Part shown: piece after piece, positions 15,491 to 24,417 of the stretch
How positions within the stretch are numbered: the first letter of the stretch is position 1
How the letters are laid out: each line of letters opens with the position of its first letter
Origin: a bacterium UBP15_UBA6099
GTDB taxonomy: Bacteria > UBP15 > UBA6099
Direction: 5' to 3'
DNA: 64,000 bases
Assembly (NCBI GenBank): GCA_002435745.1
Contig: DIWT01000056.1
Coordinates: forward strand, 1 to 64,000
The notes under the pieces: generated by a model
The model's input: the letters and a program-made list of their open reading frames with translations, nothing else
What the model was told of the DNA's origin: nothing
Databases searched by the model: none
Position numbers and translations under genes: made by a program

Positions 15491-16222
15491 ATGTCAGACA
15501 ACAAAAACGGAATCGGCGACATCTACCAGAAAGAAACGAAATACGACAGGGAGACGCTGGGAGGGGGACTGGACTGGGCGTCGCGCGCGGAGACCTATAA
15601 GATTTACGAGGGCGCTCCCCGGTTCACGCTGCCCGAGCCTGAGGTCTCCGAAGGGGGTTCTCTGTGGCGCGCGCTGAACAACCGCCGCTCCGTCCGCAAT
15701 TTCCGCCGCTCCCCCGCCACCCCGACCCAGCTTTCTCAACTGCTGTGGGCGGTGAACGGCGTCACGCTCGATGTCGGCGAATGGCAGTTCCGCGCGACGC
15801 CCTCCGCTGGCGGTCTCTATCCAATCGAAACCTACGTTGCGGTCAACCGTGGAGAAGGCATCGCTCCGGGAGTATACCACCACGCGGTCAGGGCGCACGC
15901 GCTCGAACTGTTGAAGGAAGGCGATTTCGGGCCACAAATTTCGAGCGCCTGCCTCGGTCAGAGCATGTGCTCGGCCGCCTCCGCTGTCTTCATTTTTACC
16001 GCCATCCCCGCGCGTTCTAAATGGAAATACAAGGAACGCGCGTACAGATATATCTATCTGGACGCGGGGCACGCGGGCGCCGGACTGCATCTTGCCGCCG
16101 AGACGCTGGGCCTCGGCTGTTGCATGATCGGCGCGTTTTTCGACGACGAATTGAACTCCATCCTCGGTGTCGACGGCGTGGAAGAAACCGCTGTTTACGC
16201 CGCCGCCGTCGGAGCCAGATAA
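15491..16222 (+). CDS. SagB/ThcOx-type nitroreductase
   Basis: 243 residues from ATG 15491, which has GGAGG 6 bases upstream; an in-frame ATG at 15431 lacks a site. NRRSVRNFRRSPATPTQLSQLLWAVNG is the typical N-terminal part of the SagB branch of FMN nitroreductases, followed by RATPSAGGLYPIETYVAV and, near the end, AAETLGLGCCMIGAFFDDEL. SagB-type oxidases dehydrogenate azoline rings in some peptide natural products, but solitary copies are common and act on unknown substrates. No cyclodehydratase or precursor peptide is seen nearby. Confidence 0.88.
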   Translation: MSDNKNGIGDIYQKETKYDRETLGGGLDWASRAETYKIYEGAPRFTLPEPEVSEGGSLWRALNNRRSVRNFRRSPATPTQLSQLLWAVNGVTLDVGEWQFRATPSAGGLYPIETYVAVNRGEGIAPGVYHHAVRAHALELLKEGDFGPQISSACLGQSMCSAASAVFIFTAIPARSKWKYKERAYRYIYLDAGHAGAGLHLAAETLGLGCCMIGAFFDDELNSILGVDGVEETAVYAAAVGAR

Positions 16223-16531
16223 ACGGCTCTTCAGAAATATAAAGTTTTGGAAGAGCCTCCGGCGGTTCAAGGAAACTTTGAAAAGTTTCCTTGAAAATCC
16301 TTCAAACGTTTCCTTGCGCGTCGGGATGGGACGCTTCCGCGTCCCATCCCGACGCTCCTGTGGAAATGTTTAAGAAGAGTATTATCATGAAAACTCTTTC
16401 CAATATCTTTTCACTTGATACGCGCCGATGGGGAGAGCGAAGCCTTCCCATCGGCGCTAGCGTGAAAGATTTTGAAAGGGATTTTAAGGGAAAACTTTTT
16501 CAAAAGTTTTCCCTTAACGCCCCCCTCATTT
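16223..16531. repeat. Cluster of four strong hairpins between convergent genes
   Basis: Four inverted repeats fill the gap between two convergent genes. First, 16266-16295, arms TTCAAGGAAACTTT/AAAGTTTCCTTGAA, loop of 2. Second, 16318-16355, arms GCGTCGGGATGGGACGC and its complement, loop TTCC. Third, 16422-16457, arms GCGCCGATGGG/CCCATCGGCGC with a 14-base loop. Fourth, 16484-16517, arms TTAAGGGAAAACTTTT and its complement, loop of 2. The first and last share an A/T-flanked pattern and look like bidirectional terminators; the middle two are GC-rich and not explained by that. Confidence 0.8.
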
Positions 16532-17149
16532 TCAGAATGCCGGAGAAGGGTCTCCTTTGCCTTCGCGGATGATGACAGGCTCGTCTCCCTGAGTGAAATC
16601 TATTATCGTGGAAAGTTCATAGGGAATGATTCCGGCGTCTATGACGAAGTCGAGAGCGTGGCCTATGCTGCGATTGATGTCTGAAGGATCGTCCATATAT
16701 TCTCGTCCGCTGTTCATGGCGGTGGTTCCGATTATGGGGTTGCCCAGTTCGCTGATGATGGCTTGGCTGACGACGTTGTCGGGGACGCGGATGCCGACGG
16801 TTTTGCGGGGCGTCATAACGAGGCGGGGCACTTCGCGCGTGGCCTGCAGGATGAACGTGAACGGGCCGGGAGTAAGTTTTCTCATAATTCTGTACGCGCC
16901 GTCCGGCACGAGCGCGTAGCGGCTGATGTCCTTGAGGTCCGAGCAAAGAAAAGTGAGCGGTTTCTTCTTTTTGTGCGGTTTCAGTGTATAGATGCGCTCG
17001 ATGGCTTTTTTGCTCATCAGCGACGCGCCTATGCCGTATGTGGTGTCCGTAGGGTAAGCGACGAGTCCGTCGTCCCTGAGAGCGGAGACCGCGAACGACA
17101 CCAGCCTCGGCTGCGGATGATCGGGGCTTACTTCAATGATTCTAGCCAT
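16532..17149 (-). CDS. YrdC/Sua5-type L-threonylcarbamoyladenylate synthase
   Basis: 205 residues, the short (YrdC-domain-only) form. Key motifs: VAYPTDTTYGIGASLMSKKAIERIYTLK, KKKPLTFLC, LTPGPFTFIL, KTVGIRVPDN, IIGTTAMNSG. The enzyme makes threonylcarbamoyl-AMP from threonine, bicarbonate and ATP for t6A in ANN-decoding tRNAs. The lysine-rich KPHKKKKPLTFL lies in the conserved nucleotide-binding area. First seen gene after the hairpin cluster; leftward with LapA-like and hydrolase genes upstream. Confidence 0.9.
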   Translation of the reverse strand: MARIIEVSPDHPQPRLVSFAVSALRDDGLVAYPTDTTYGIGASLMSKKAIERIYTLKPHKKKKPLTFLCSDLKDISRYALVPDGAYRIMRKLTPGPFTFILQATREVPRLVMTPRKTVGIRVPDNVVSQAIISELGNPIIGTTAMNSGREYMDDPSDINRSIGHALDFVIDAGIIPYELSTIIDFTQGDEPVIIREGKGDPSPAF

Positions 17150-17180
17150 GCCTTGAGATGCCTCCCCCGCCGCGCGGAGT

Positions 17181-17504
17181 TCATTTCCCCTGCTCGGCGC
17201 CTTCCGCCGGTTTGGCGGACAGTTCTTCGACGCGCTTGAGAAGAAGGTCTCGCTCTTCCTCGGCGGACTTGAGCTGCGAGCGCAGGCCGCGAAGGTTTTT
17301 GCCGGCGCGGAACCTGCCCGGCAGGTCGAGAAGAGCCATAGCCGCCATGCCGATGACGAGCGCGAAGAGCGCGATGTGCGCCACCGACGTTTCAGGCCGC
17401 GCCATCCAGAAGACGTTCACCTCGGCCCTTTCAGGGTTGCTCAGCACGAAAAGGAGAGTCAGCGCCAGAATAGCCACAAGCCCGGCCAGTTTTATTTTGC
17501 TCAT
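17181..17504 (-). CDS. LapA/DUF1049-like small membrane protein
   Basis: 107 residues. Two hydrophobic segments (residues about 5-22 and 42-62) frame a short loop containing NPERAEVNVFW, matching the LapA (lipopolysaccharide assembly protein A, DUF1049) pattern. A basic/acidic coiled-coil tail (LRSQLKSAEEERDLLLKRVEEL) follows. In proteobacteria LapA works with LapB in controlling LPS synthesis; no LapB is seen here. Separated from the hydrolase gene upstream by 3 bases, so probably co-transcribed. Confidence 0.75.
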   Translation of the reverse strand: MSKIKLAGLVAILALTLLFVLSNPERAEVNVFWMARPETSVAHIALFALVIGMAAMALLDLPGRFRAGKNLRGLRSQLKSAEEERDLLLKRVEELSAKPAEGAEQGK

Positions 17505-17507
17505 GTT

Positions 17508-18359
17508 TCACCCCTCGATGAATTCTTCGACGAGAGCGTTGAAGTTCCCCGGAGTCTCGATATTCGGCGAATGCCCGCAGAAAGGAAATATGTGAAGTTT
17601 GGAGCCGGGGACTTTTATCGCGGAGGTCAAAGAAGATATGGCGTAAATGCCCGGATCGAGCGCGCCGTGGACGACGAGCGTGGGCGACTTTATACGCCCG
17701 ATTCTCTCTCTCGCGTCGAATTGCGCTATTTCGTCCATATACGTCGCGGTGGTTTCGAAAAACTTGTTCGTGAACATGAACGGGTTTTCGCGGAGATAGT
17801 ATCTCATGACGTCTGGGGAACTGCGCATTCCGAACGCGCCGATGTTGAACGCGAAAACTCCGCCTACGAGTCTGCGCTGCCTGTCGTTCATGAATCTGCC
17901 GAGGGTGGGCATGAGTTTCAGGCCGATGTAAGTGCCGCTGCTCTCTTTTATAGAGGATGTTCCGGAGACGATTATCAGCTTGTCCACCATTTCGCCGAAT
18001 CTGGCGGCGAAGTCGAACCCGATCATAGTCCCGAGCGAATGGCCCATGAGGATGAATTTGCGAATGCCGAGCGCTTCGGCGAGCGCTTTGACGTCGAGCA
18101 CTGAGCGGTCGATGGACATATTGGCTGTGGCCGGGCTGTGGCCGAACCCGCGCAGGTCGAAAGTGACGCACCTGTAGCGGTTGCTGAAATATCGCACCTG
18201 ATGGATAAACTCGTAGTGGTCGGCTCCGAGTCCGTGTATGAAAAGAATAGCTTGGTCGCCCTCGCCCTTTTCCACGACATGCAAACCCGTGGCCCCGGAC
18301 GGCAATTCGGGGTCGGGAATCATTATCGTGCTGCTTTTCAGCATGGTCGAGCTTTGCAT
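17508..18359 (-). CDS. Alpha/beta hydrolase
   Basis: 283 residues from the ATG at 18359, preceded by GGAG at suitable distance; an upstream in-frame start adds an Arg-rich stretch that is probably not translated. LFIHGLGADHYEF gives the oxyanion-hole HG, FILMGHSLGTMIGFD the nucleophile Ser, and SPTLVVHGALDPGIY and FPFCGHSPNIETP the acid and His. Typical of the broad MhpC/BioH-like group of carboxylesterases and C-C hydrolases. Substrate cannot be given. Confidence 0.88.
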   Translation of the reverse strand: MQSSTMLKSSTIMIPDPELPSGATGLHVVEKGEGDQAILFIHGLGADHYEFIHQVRYFSNRYRCVTFDLRGFGHSPATANMSIDRSVLDVKALAEALGIRKFILMGHSLGTMIGFDFAARFGEMVDKLIIVSGTSSIKESSGTYIGLKLMPTLGRFMNDRQRRLVGGVFAFNIGAFGMRSSPDVMRYYLRENPFMFTNKFFETTATYMDEIAQFDARERIGRIKSPTLVVHGALDPGIYAISSLTSAIKVPGSKLHIFPFCGHSPNIETPGNFNALVEEFIEG

Positions 18360-18594
18360 GGCTCTACTCCGACCGGAAAACCCCGCGAGGCGGCGGAAGC
18401 GCGTTCGTCCGCCGGGCTTCATCCAGTCAGCTTAATAATATAGCCCATCGCGGAAAAAGTTGAAACATCCGCCGGCGAAGCGGCCGCCGCGCCGCACTGA
18501 CGGAACGCGGACGGTTGAGCGCTTCGCGTTTTCCGCGCCGGAATTTTCGCTTCTTATCCGCGCCATTATTCGCCCCGAACCCGGTTGCATTTTA

Positions 18595-18623
18595 ATTTTC
18601 GTTTTGATAGAATGTGATTCTCT
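18595..18623 (+). promoter_or_regulatory. Candidate promoter of murA
   Basis: TTGCAT (18595-18600) and TAGAAT (18618-18623) are separated by exactly 17 bases and lie 55 bases upstream of the murA start. The rest of the gap from 18360 to 18677 shows nothing else that I can support. Confidence 0.55.
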
Positions 18624-18677
18624 TGAAAGCGGCGGGACCGTCTTTTTTTATGTCCCGCGACAAATAGAAGAGAGACC

Positions 18678-19946
18678 ATGCCAAAAACGAACGGCGACAG
18701 TTGTATACAGGTGAACGGTTCCGCGCGGCTCAAGGGCGAAGTGAAAATCAGCGGGAACAAGAACGCGGCTTTGCCGATTCTCGCCGCCGCGCTGCTGACC
18801 GAAGGCGATATAACCCTGAACAACATGCCCGACCTCAGCGACATCCGGCTGATGAGAACGGTGTTGGACGAACTTGGAGCGAAAACGACGTTCGACAACG
18901 GGGTCATGACGATAAACGCCCGGGACGTGAACAAGTACGAGACGCGGTTCGAGCTGATGAACAGGATGAGGGCGTCGATATACGTGATAGGGCCGTTGTT
19001 GGCGCGGTTCGGAGTGGCGAGAGCGCCGCTGCCGGGCGGATGCGCGATAGGCTCGCGCCCGGTCGATTTCCACATCAACGCGCTGGTTCGCATGGGCGCG
19101 ACTCTGACGTTCGACCACGGCTCCATGGAGCTTCGTTGCGGCAAGCTGCGCGGGCAGAGAATATATCTTGATTTCCCTTCCGTCGGAGCAACAGCCAATA
19201 TAATGATGGCCGCCGCGCTGGCCGAAGGAACCACCGTAATCGAGAACGCCGCCGAGGAGCCTCACATTCAGGACCTCGCTTGGTTCATCAAATCCATCGG
19301 CGGCAGGGTCAACGGCGCCGGCACGAAAACTATCTCTATTGAGGGAGTCGCCAAGTTGCACGGAGCCTCCCATACCATGATACCTGACAACATTGAAGCG
19401 GGCACTTTCATGGCCGCCGCCGCGATCACCCGCGGAAACATCTCCGTCGAAGGCGTGCAGATAAAAGACCTGCGCCCGATAATCGTAAAACTCATGGAAT
19501 GCGGCGTCTCGATTAAAGAGCACAAGAACGCTCTTAAAGTGGTCGGCAGAAAAAAGCTCGACCCGCTGAAAATAACGACCCTGCCCCACCCCGGATTCCC
19601 GACGGACATGCAGCCGCAGATGATGGCGCTGCTGTCCACCGCCGAAGGGGTGAGCATAATAAAGGAAACAGTGTGGGAAAACAGGTTCATGCACGTCGCG
19701 GAGTTGGCGCGGATGGGAGCGAACGTGAACGTGCAGGGAAACACCTGCGTGATAATAGGGACGCAGCAGTTGAACGGGTCGAAGGTGGTGGCGACCGACT
19801 TGAGGGCGGGGGCTGCGCTTGTTCTGGCGGGGCTGGCAGCAGAAGGCCCGACCACTGTTTACCGAGCCGACCACATAGACAGGGGATACGAAAGATTCGA
19901 AGAAAAACTTCGCGGGCTTGGAGCGGATGTGACGCGGCCCGAATGA
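18678..19946 (+). CDS. murA: UDP-N-acetylglucosamine 1-carboxyvinyltransferase
   Basis: 422 residues, full length. SGNKNAALPILAAALLT near the start holds the substrate-binding Lys and Asn; PLPGGCAIGSRPVDFH holds the catalytic cysteine that is also the target of fosfomycin, and VGATANIMMAA the second conserved block. The enzyme transfers enolpyruvate to UDP-GlcNAc, the first committed step of peptidoglycan synthesis, in the cytoplasm. AGAALVLAGLAAEGPT and HIDRGYERFEEKLRGLGAD close the protein as in other MurA. It has its own promoter and no operon partner. Confidence 0.97.
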   Translation: MPKTNGDSCIQVNGSARLKGEVKISGNKNAALPILAAALLTEGDITLNNMPDLSDIRLMRTVLDELGAKTTFDNGVMTINARDVNKYETRFELMNRMRASIYVIGPLLARFGVARAPLPGGCAIGSRPVDFHINALVRMGATLTFDHGSMELRCGKLRGQRIYLDFPSVGATANIMMAAALAEGTTVIENAAEEPHIQDLAWFIKSIGGRVNGAGTKTISIEGVAKLHGASHTMIPDNIEAGTFMAAAAITRGNISVEGVQIKDLRPIIVKLMECGVSIKEHKNALKVVGRKKLDPLKITTLPHPGFPTDMQPQMMALLSTAEGVSIIKETVWENRFMHVAELARMGANVNVQGNTCVIIGTQQLNGSKVVATDLRAGAALVLAGLAAEGPTTVYRADHIDRGYERFEEKLRGLGADVTRPE

Positions 19947-20054
19947 CGAGCGTCCCGGCGAACGGTCGAGGCGCTATAAATATGGTTATGAGCGCGAAAC
20001 TCAAGAACGGCTGTTGCAAAAAAAACCGCGATGATATATATTTTGCGGGGCAGG

Positions 20055-20074
20055 TTTGTGAAATCAATCACAAA
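20055..20074. promoter_or_regulatory. Perfect CRP/FNR-type palindrome upstream of the pyrophosphatase
   Basis: TTTGTGA-N6-TCACAAA is a perfect 7-base-arm inverted repeat and contains TGTGA-N6-TCACA, the textbook half-sites of CRP-family regulators. It lies about 235 bases before the hppA start and 108 bases after murA. The rest of 19947-20308 holds an AT-rich stretch (20241-20290) that may contain the actual promoter and the AGGAGG ribosome binding site. No CRP-family gene is in the window. Confidence 0.45.
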
Positions 20075-20308
20075 TCCTCCCGCGTAGCGCGCGCGTACGA
20101 CTGACAACCCCGGACATTCTGCCACGAAACGCGGCTCCGGGATGAAACTTGGAAACAAGACAGGGCGGAAAATGGAATCGGCCCGGCCACGCACGGAGAC
20201 CCCGCGTCCGCAACGCGGCGGCCACACTACTATAAGTTCTCCGGCGTCAAAGTCGGTCTATTATAGATTTAATCTATAGAAATATCATACATAGGAGGTA
20301 TGAGAAGA

Positions 20309-22477
20309 ATGGATCTTGGTCAATACAAACAGATTGCGATCATCGGCGTTCCGTTTTTCGGCGTGCTGGCCCTTCTATTCGCCGCGTACAAAGCGGCATG
20401 GGTCTCAAAGAAAGACGCCGGAACAGCCGAGATGCAACAGATCAGCGGTTACATACAAGAAGGAGCAATGGCGTTTCTGAAACGCGAGTACTCGACGCTG
20501 AGCATATTCGTGGTGTGCGTCGCGGCGCTGTTGCTTGCGCTCGGAATCAGGCAGGATGCGCCGTTTACGGCGGCAGCCTTCCTGTACGGAGCTTTCTCGT
20601 CGGCTCTCGCGGGCTACTTCGGAATGAAAATAGCCACTAAAGCCAACGTAAGGACGGCGCAGGGAGCCAGAACGGACCTGACGACCGCCCTCGGAATCGC
20701 CTTCTCAGGCGGCTCCGTTATGGGCATGTGCGTGGTCGGCCTCGGAGTGCTCGGCCTCGGAATTCTATACCTCATTTTCGGAGGGATGGAACATCCGATG
20801 GAGACCATCAGCGGATTCGGCCTCGGAGCCAGCTCGATAGCTCTCTTCGCCCGCGTTGGCGGCGGAATCTACACCAAGGCCGCCGATGTCGGCGCCGACC
20901 TCGTCGGCAAAGTCGAAGCCGGAATTCCCGAAGACGACGCCCGCAACCCCGCAGTCGTTGCCGACCTCGTCGGCGACAACGTGGGCGACGTGGCCGGAAT
21001 GGGCGCAGACCTCTTCGAGTCCTACTGCGGCTCCATAATCGCCGCCATGGTTCTCGGATACACCATCACCAACGCCGGAGTGCGCGGCATCATGCTGCCC
21101 CTCATTCTCGCCTGCGTCGGCATCGTAGCATCGATTCTCGGAACCTTCATCGTCAAGACCAAGGAAGGCGGAAACCCGCAGTCAGCCCTTAACAACGGCT
21201 CCTTCCTCGCCGGGATACTGATGATCGTCGGCTCTTACTTCACAATTAATCTTATCGTCGGCCCCGAAGGATTCGTGTTCGCCAGCGGCGCGAAATTTTC
21301 GAGCCTTCAGTTGTTCTTAGCCTGCATCAGCGGCCTTGTCGCCGGAACAGCCATCGGACTTCTCACCGAGTACTACACGGCCGAGTCCAAAGGCCCGGCT
21401 CAGGGCATCGCCCAGCAGTCGAAAGTGGGAACGGCCACTAACATCATCAGCGGCCTCTCCGTCGGCATGATGAGCACCGCCCTGCCGGTTGTCGTTCTGG
21501 CCATCGCCGTCATTCTGGCGTATGCGTTCGGCGGGATGTTCGGAATCGCGCTCGCCGGCCTCGGCATGCTGAGCACCACAGGCATCGTGCTCGCCGTCGA
21601 TGCTTACGGCCCGATCGCGGACAACTCAGGCGGCATCGCGGAGATGACTCTCTCCGACCACCCCGAAGTCCGCAAACGCACTGACAAACTGGACGCTGTG
21701 GGCAACACCACTGCGGCCATCGGAAAAGGATTCGCCATCGGCTCGGCCGCTCTCACCGCTCTGGCCCTGTTCGGCGCCTTCACAGAAGTCGCCACCAAGG
21801 CCTCCGGCATCAAGACCTCAATCGACATCATGAATCCTTACGTCACCGCCGGACTGCTCCTCGGAGCCATGCTCCCCTTCCTGTTCTCCTCCATGGCCAT
21901 GAAGGCCGTGGGCGACGCCGCGTTCGATATGATCGAGGAAGTCCGCAGACAGTTCAAATCCATTCCCGAACTCGCCGCCGTTCTGGTCATCTTCAAGAAA
22001 GAGGCCGCAGGCGAGAAAGTGTCCGACGCTGAAAAGAACAAAGCGTTCGACGCTGCGAAAGGCAAACCCGAATATGGCAAATGCGTGGCCATCAGCACCT
22101 CGGCCGCCATCAAGAGAATGGTCGTCCCCGGCCTCATCGCCGTGGCGTCCCCGCTCATCATCGGCGTCATCGGAAAACTAATCGACCCGAATCAACCCGC
22201 AGCTATGCTCGGCGGACTCCTCGCCGGCGTCACCTCCTCAGGCGTCCTCATGGCTATCTTCATGGCCAACACAGGCGGCGCTTGGGACAACGCCAAGAAG
22301 TTCATCGAGGCCGGCGGCGGCAACCTCGGCGGCAAAGGCTCCGACGCTCACAAAGCGGCGGTTGTCGGCGACACAGTCGGCGACCCCTTCAAAGACACGG
22401 CCGGCCCCTCCCTCAACATCCTCATCAAACTCATGGCTATCGTGTCCCTCGTGTTCGCTCCGTTCCTCTTCGGTTAA
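20309..22477 (+). CDS. hppA: Membrane-bound ion-translocating pyrophosphatase, K+-dependent type
   Basis: 722 residues from ATG 20309, 10 bases after AGGAGG; the ATG at 20300 is too close to it. About 16 membrane segments. DVGADLVGKVEAGIPEDD and NPAVVADLVGDNVGDVAGMG form the pyrophosphate/Mg site, and GDTVGDPFKDTAGPSLNIL is the C-terminal signature. GNTTAAIGKGFAIGSA has Ala and Gly at the positions where K+-independent enzymes have Lys and Thr, so this is the K+-dependent class. The Glu in GADLFESYCG is placed as in Na+-pumping enzymes, so the pumped ion could be Na+ rather than H+. The enzyme uses PPi from biosynthesis to energise the membrane. Confidence 0.95.
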   Translation: MDLGQYKQIAIIGVPFFGVLALLFAAYKAAWVSKKDAGTAEMQQISGYIQEGAMAFLKREYSTLSIFVVCVAALLLALGIRQDAPFTAAAFLYGAFSSALAGYFGMKIATKANVRTAQGARTDLTTALGIAFSGGSVMGMCVVGLGVLGLGILYLIFGGMEHPMETISGFGLGASSIALFARVGGGIYTKAADVGADLVGKVEAGIPEDDARNPAVVADLVGDNVGDVAGMGADLFESYCGSIIAAMVLGYTITNAGVRGIMLPLILACVGIVASILGTFIVKTKEGGNPQSALNNGSFLAGILMIVGSYFTINLIVGPEGFVFASGAKFSSLQLFLACISGLVAGTAIGLLTEYYTAESKGPAQGIAQQSKVGTATNIISGLSVGMMSTALPVVVLAIAVILAYAFGGMFGIALAGLGMLSTTGIVLAVDAYGPIADNSGGIAEMTLSDHPEVRKRTDKLDAVGNTTAAIGKGFAIGSAALTALALFGAFTEVATKASGIKTSIDIMNPYVTAGLLLGAMLPFLFSSMAMKAVGDAAFDMIEEVRRQFKSIPELAAVLVIFKKEAAGEKVSDAEKNKAFDAAKGKPEYGKCVAISTSAAIKRMVVPGLIAVASPLIIGVIGKLIDPNQPAAMLGGLLAGVTSSGVLMAIFMANTGGAWDNAKKFIEAGGGNLGGKGSDAHKAAVVGDTVGDPFKDTAGPSLNILIKLMAIVSLVFAPFLFG

Positions 22478-22503
22478 GAACCGGCGAACTCTGACATCGA
22501 AAC

Positions 22504-22539
22504 AAAAAGCCTCCCCCGTTGCGGGGAGGCTTTTTTTTA
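22504..22539 (+). terminator. Rho-independent terminator of hppA
   Basis: A stem with arms AAAAGCCTCCCC/GGGGAGGCTTTT and a short CGTTGC-type loop, followed by a run of eight T. It starts 27 bases after the hppA stop. Because the A-tract also precedes the stem it could stop transcription from both sides. Confidence 0.92.
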
Positions 22540-22540
22540 T

Positions 22541-22719
22541 CCCGGATTCTTCGATAGAGCCGACGAACCGGGGCGATTTTCATAGCGGCGAACTGCTTCG
22601 TTGCCGCCACATTTTTTTGTTCATGAACCCTATGTTCTATTCACTGCAAAAATGCGCCTTGCGCCTCGCATTTCATCCGCTCTGAACAATCGCTCCCGAA
22701 TCCTAATGAAGGATTCGGG
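22541..22719. repeat. Dispersed intergenic repeat, copy 2
   Basis: Closely similar to 5441-5636: same CCCGGATTC start, same TTCTATTCACTGCAAAAATG block and the same terminal hairpin CCGAATCC/GGATTCGG. It sits directly behind the hppA terminator. Further right up to 22837 I see nothing apart from the GGAG ribosome binding site of the next gene. Confidence 0.85.
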
Positions 22720-22837
22720 TTTATTCTCGCCTCCTCGCCCGCGACTCCCTCTTGAAGGCCCCTCATCCCTTGACTTATGCGCGCGGTGAATCTAATATCA
22801 GACTGACAAATAAATTTTGCCGAGACGGAGCGAATAT

Positions 22838-23812
22838 TTGGACGGCGCGGAAGAAATGAAATGTCCGGTTTGCGGACGTAAACTGTATCCGGACAGGCCG
22901 TCATGTTTATACTGCGACTACGAGCGACCGCTGGACGACAATGTAAAAACCCTGCTAAAAAAACGTCTTGTCGCAAGAAGCCTCGGCATGGAAGACAGCG
23001 AGGAAGAAGCGGCTGAGCAGCTTGCCGCCTGCCCGTCCTGCGGCAAGCGGATGAAAACTGACGCGAAATTCTGCGCCGGCTGCGGAGCGCGCGCGGACGC
23101 CGCGAATCAGCCGCGCCCCGCCGCACCCCCGCCAATCGCTGACCGCAAATCTGCTCCAGCCATCGACCGCATTGACTGGAAATGGTCTTCCTCCGCTCTG
23201 TTCAACCGACCGGCGGAAGTCAAATTGTCTATCGGCAACATCCTCTGGGCCGCCGGAATATTTCTCGCCCTCGCCTCCACCCAGCTACCGTTTGGAGTCG
23301 TCCCGGAAGAGAGAACCATGCTCGGATTGAAACCCGAATGGCCCGTCCCCTTCCCCGCCGAACTTCTCATTCCGCTCTTCGCAATCGGCGCGCTCATGCC
23401 TCTTTCCATCCTGAATTTTATTTTTCCCGGCGGCATTCAGGGCAAACCGTTCAGGCGCGGGTTCGTCATCTTCTGGCTGCTGTTCATATTCCTATTTCTC
23501 AGAGGCATATACACCGGCTCTTCGGGAATGATTTTCGCCGTTATCGCAGTTTTAGCCGTATCGTTCGCAAGCAAACGGATGCGAGCGCGGCTGGATGTTT
23601 ACGAGCCTTATTCCGCGGCGGCGCTGCTGATGTGTTCCGTAACTCTGCTGATAACGCTGTCGCTGCGCAACGAACTTCTGGCAAAGGCCGGAGCGGGGAC
23701 TTTTTCCGGCGCGGGATTCCCCGCCCTGTTTGTCGCTCTCGCCGCAATAATCGCGGGCAGCGTATTCAAAGCGGCGGAACTGCAGGAAGCCGGGACGGGT
23801 CGCGCCCGCTGA
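22838..23812 (+). CDS. Double zinc-ribbon, multi-span membrane protein
   Basis: 324 residues from a TTG at 22838 with GGAG 7 bases upstream; ATG 22856 is an alternative. CPVCGRKL...CLYCDYE and CPSCGKRMKTDAKFCAGCG are two zinc ribbons (residues about 9-30 and 64-85). A Pro/Ala linker follows, then about six hydrophobic segments (from IGNILWAAGIFLALASTQL on). Zinc-ribbon heads on membrane proteins are common and mostly uncharacterised. No enzyme motif is visible. Confidence 0.7.
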   Translation: MDGAEEMKCPVCGRKLYPDRPSCLYCDYERPLDDNVKTLLKKRLVARSLGMEDSEEEAAEQLAACPSCGKRMKTDAKFCAGCGARADAANQPRPAAPPPIADRKSAPAIDRIDWKWSSSALFNRPAEVKLSIGNILWAAGIFLALASTQLPFGVVPEERTMLGLKPEWPVPFPAELLIPLFAIGALMPLSILNFIFPGGIQGKPFRRGFVIFWLLFIFLFLRGIYTGSSGMIFAVIAVLAVSFASKRMRARLDVYEPYSAAALLMCSVTLLITLSLRNELLAKAGAGTFSGAGFPALFVALAAIIAGSVFKAAELQEAGTGRAR

Positions 23813-23873
23813 GGCCCGCATTTGTCCCGGCGCGCTTTTTAATTATGATATAGATGAAAACTGGGAGGCCGCA

Positions 23874-24416
23874 ATGTCCGAATACAAAATGGGATACATC
23901 GATATATACAAATCCGGCGCGGGCGAGTTCATGGGCGGCGCTCTGATAACTGACAGGCTGGGAATCCCCGTCGAGTTCAGGCACACCGAACCGGTGTCGC
24001 CCACCAAAGTACAGCAGATACTCTACGGCCGCGCGCTCGAAAGGTTCGTCAAGACGGAGACGCTCGCCAAATGCCTGCTCGGCGACCTCAAAAACAAGCC
24101 CGACCTTCTGGTGGTCGCGGACGCGGACTACTACCCACTGACCCGCATGTTCAATTTCCCGTTCGTCCAACTCGGCAAGGCCGCAAGGGAGCCGATGGAA
24201 AAACACGGCGACTACGCCGAGATCAGCGAAAACGAGATACATTTTCAGGCGCTTTCTCTCCGAGAGCCTCTGCGCGTTCGGGTGGACCGCAAGAACGCCC
24301 CGACGATGCCCGCCATAAAATCCATCCTGACCGACGTCACCCGCACGATGGACGTTCTCGAGCCGATGTCGCGCGTGCAGGAGGCTCTGAAAGCTCTTGT
24401 GGCGGAAAAAATCTGA
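23874..24416 (+). CDS. Conserved-looking protein of unknown function (operon gene 1)
   Basis: 180 residues, soluble, without signal peptide or membrane segments. Notable stretches are MGGALITDRLGIPVEFRHTEPV near the start and KPDLLVVADADYYPLTRMF in the middle. GGAGG precedes the ATG. It is the first of three genes separated by single bases (24416/24418 and 25101/25103), a strong sign of one transcript and coupled translation. I do not recognise a family and no catalytic motif is evident. Confidence 0.75.
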   Translation: MSEYKMGYIDIYKSGAGEFMGGALITDRLGIPVEFRHTEPVSPTKVQQILYGRALERFVKTETLAKCLLGDLKNKPDLLVVADADYYPLTRMFNFPFVQLGKAAREPMEKHGDYAEISENEIHFQALSLREPLRVRVDRKNAPTMPAIKSILTDVTRTMDVLEPMSRVQEALKALVAEKI

Positions 24417-24417
24417 C

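Noticed and set aside
15491..16222. SagB-type gene as part of an azoline-peptide cluster
   Set aside because: No cyclodehydratase, precursor peptide or transporter nearby.
18648..19874. 408-codon minus-strand frame opposite murA
   Set aside because: murA is unmistakable; the opposite frame is an artefact of high GC.
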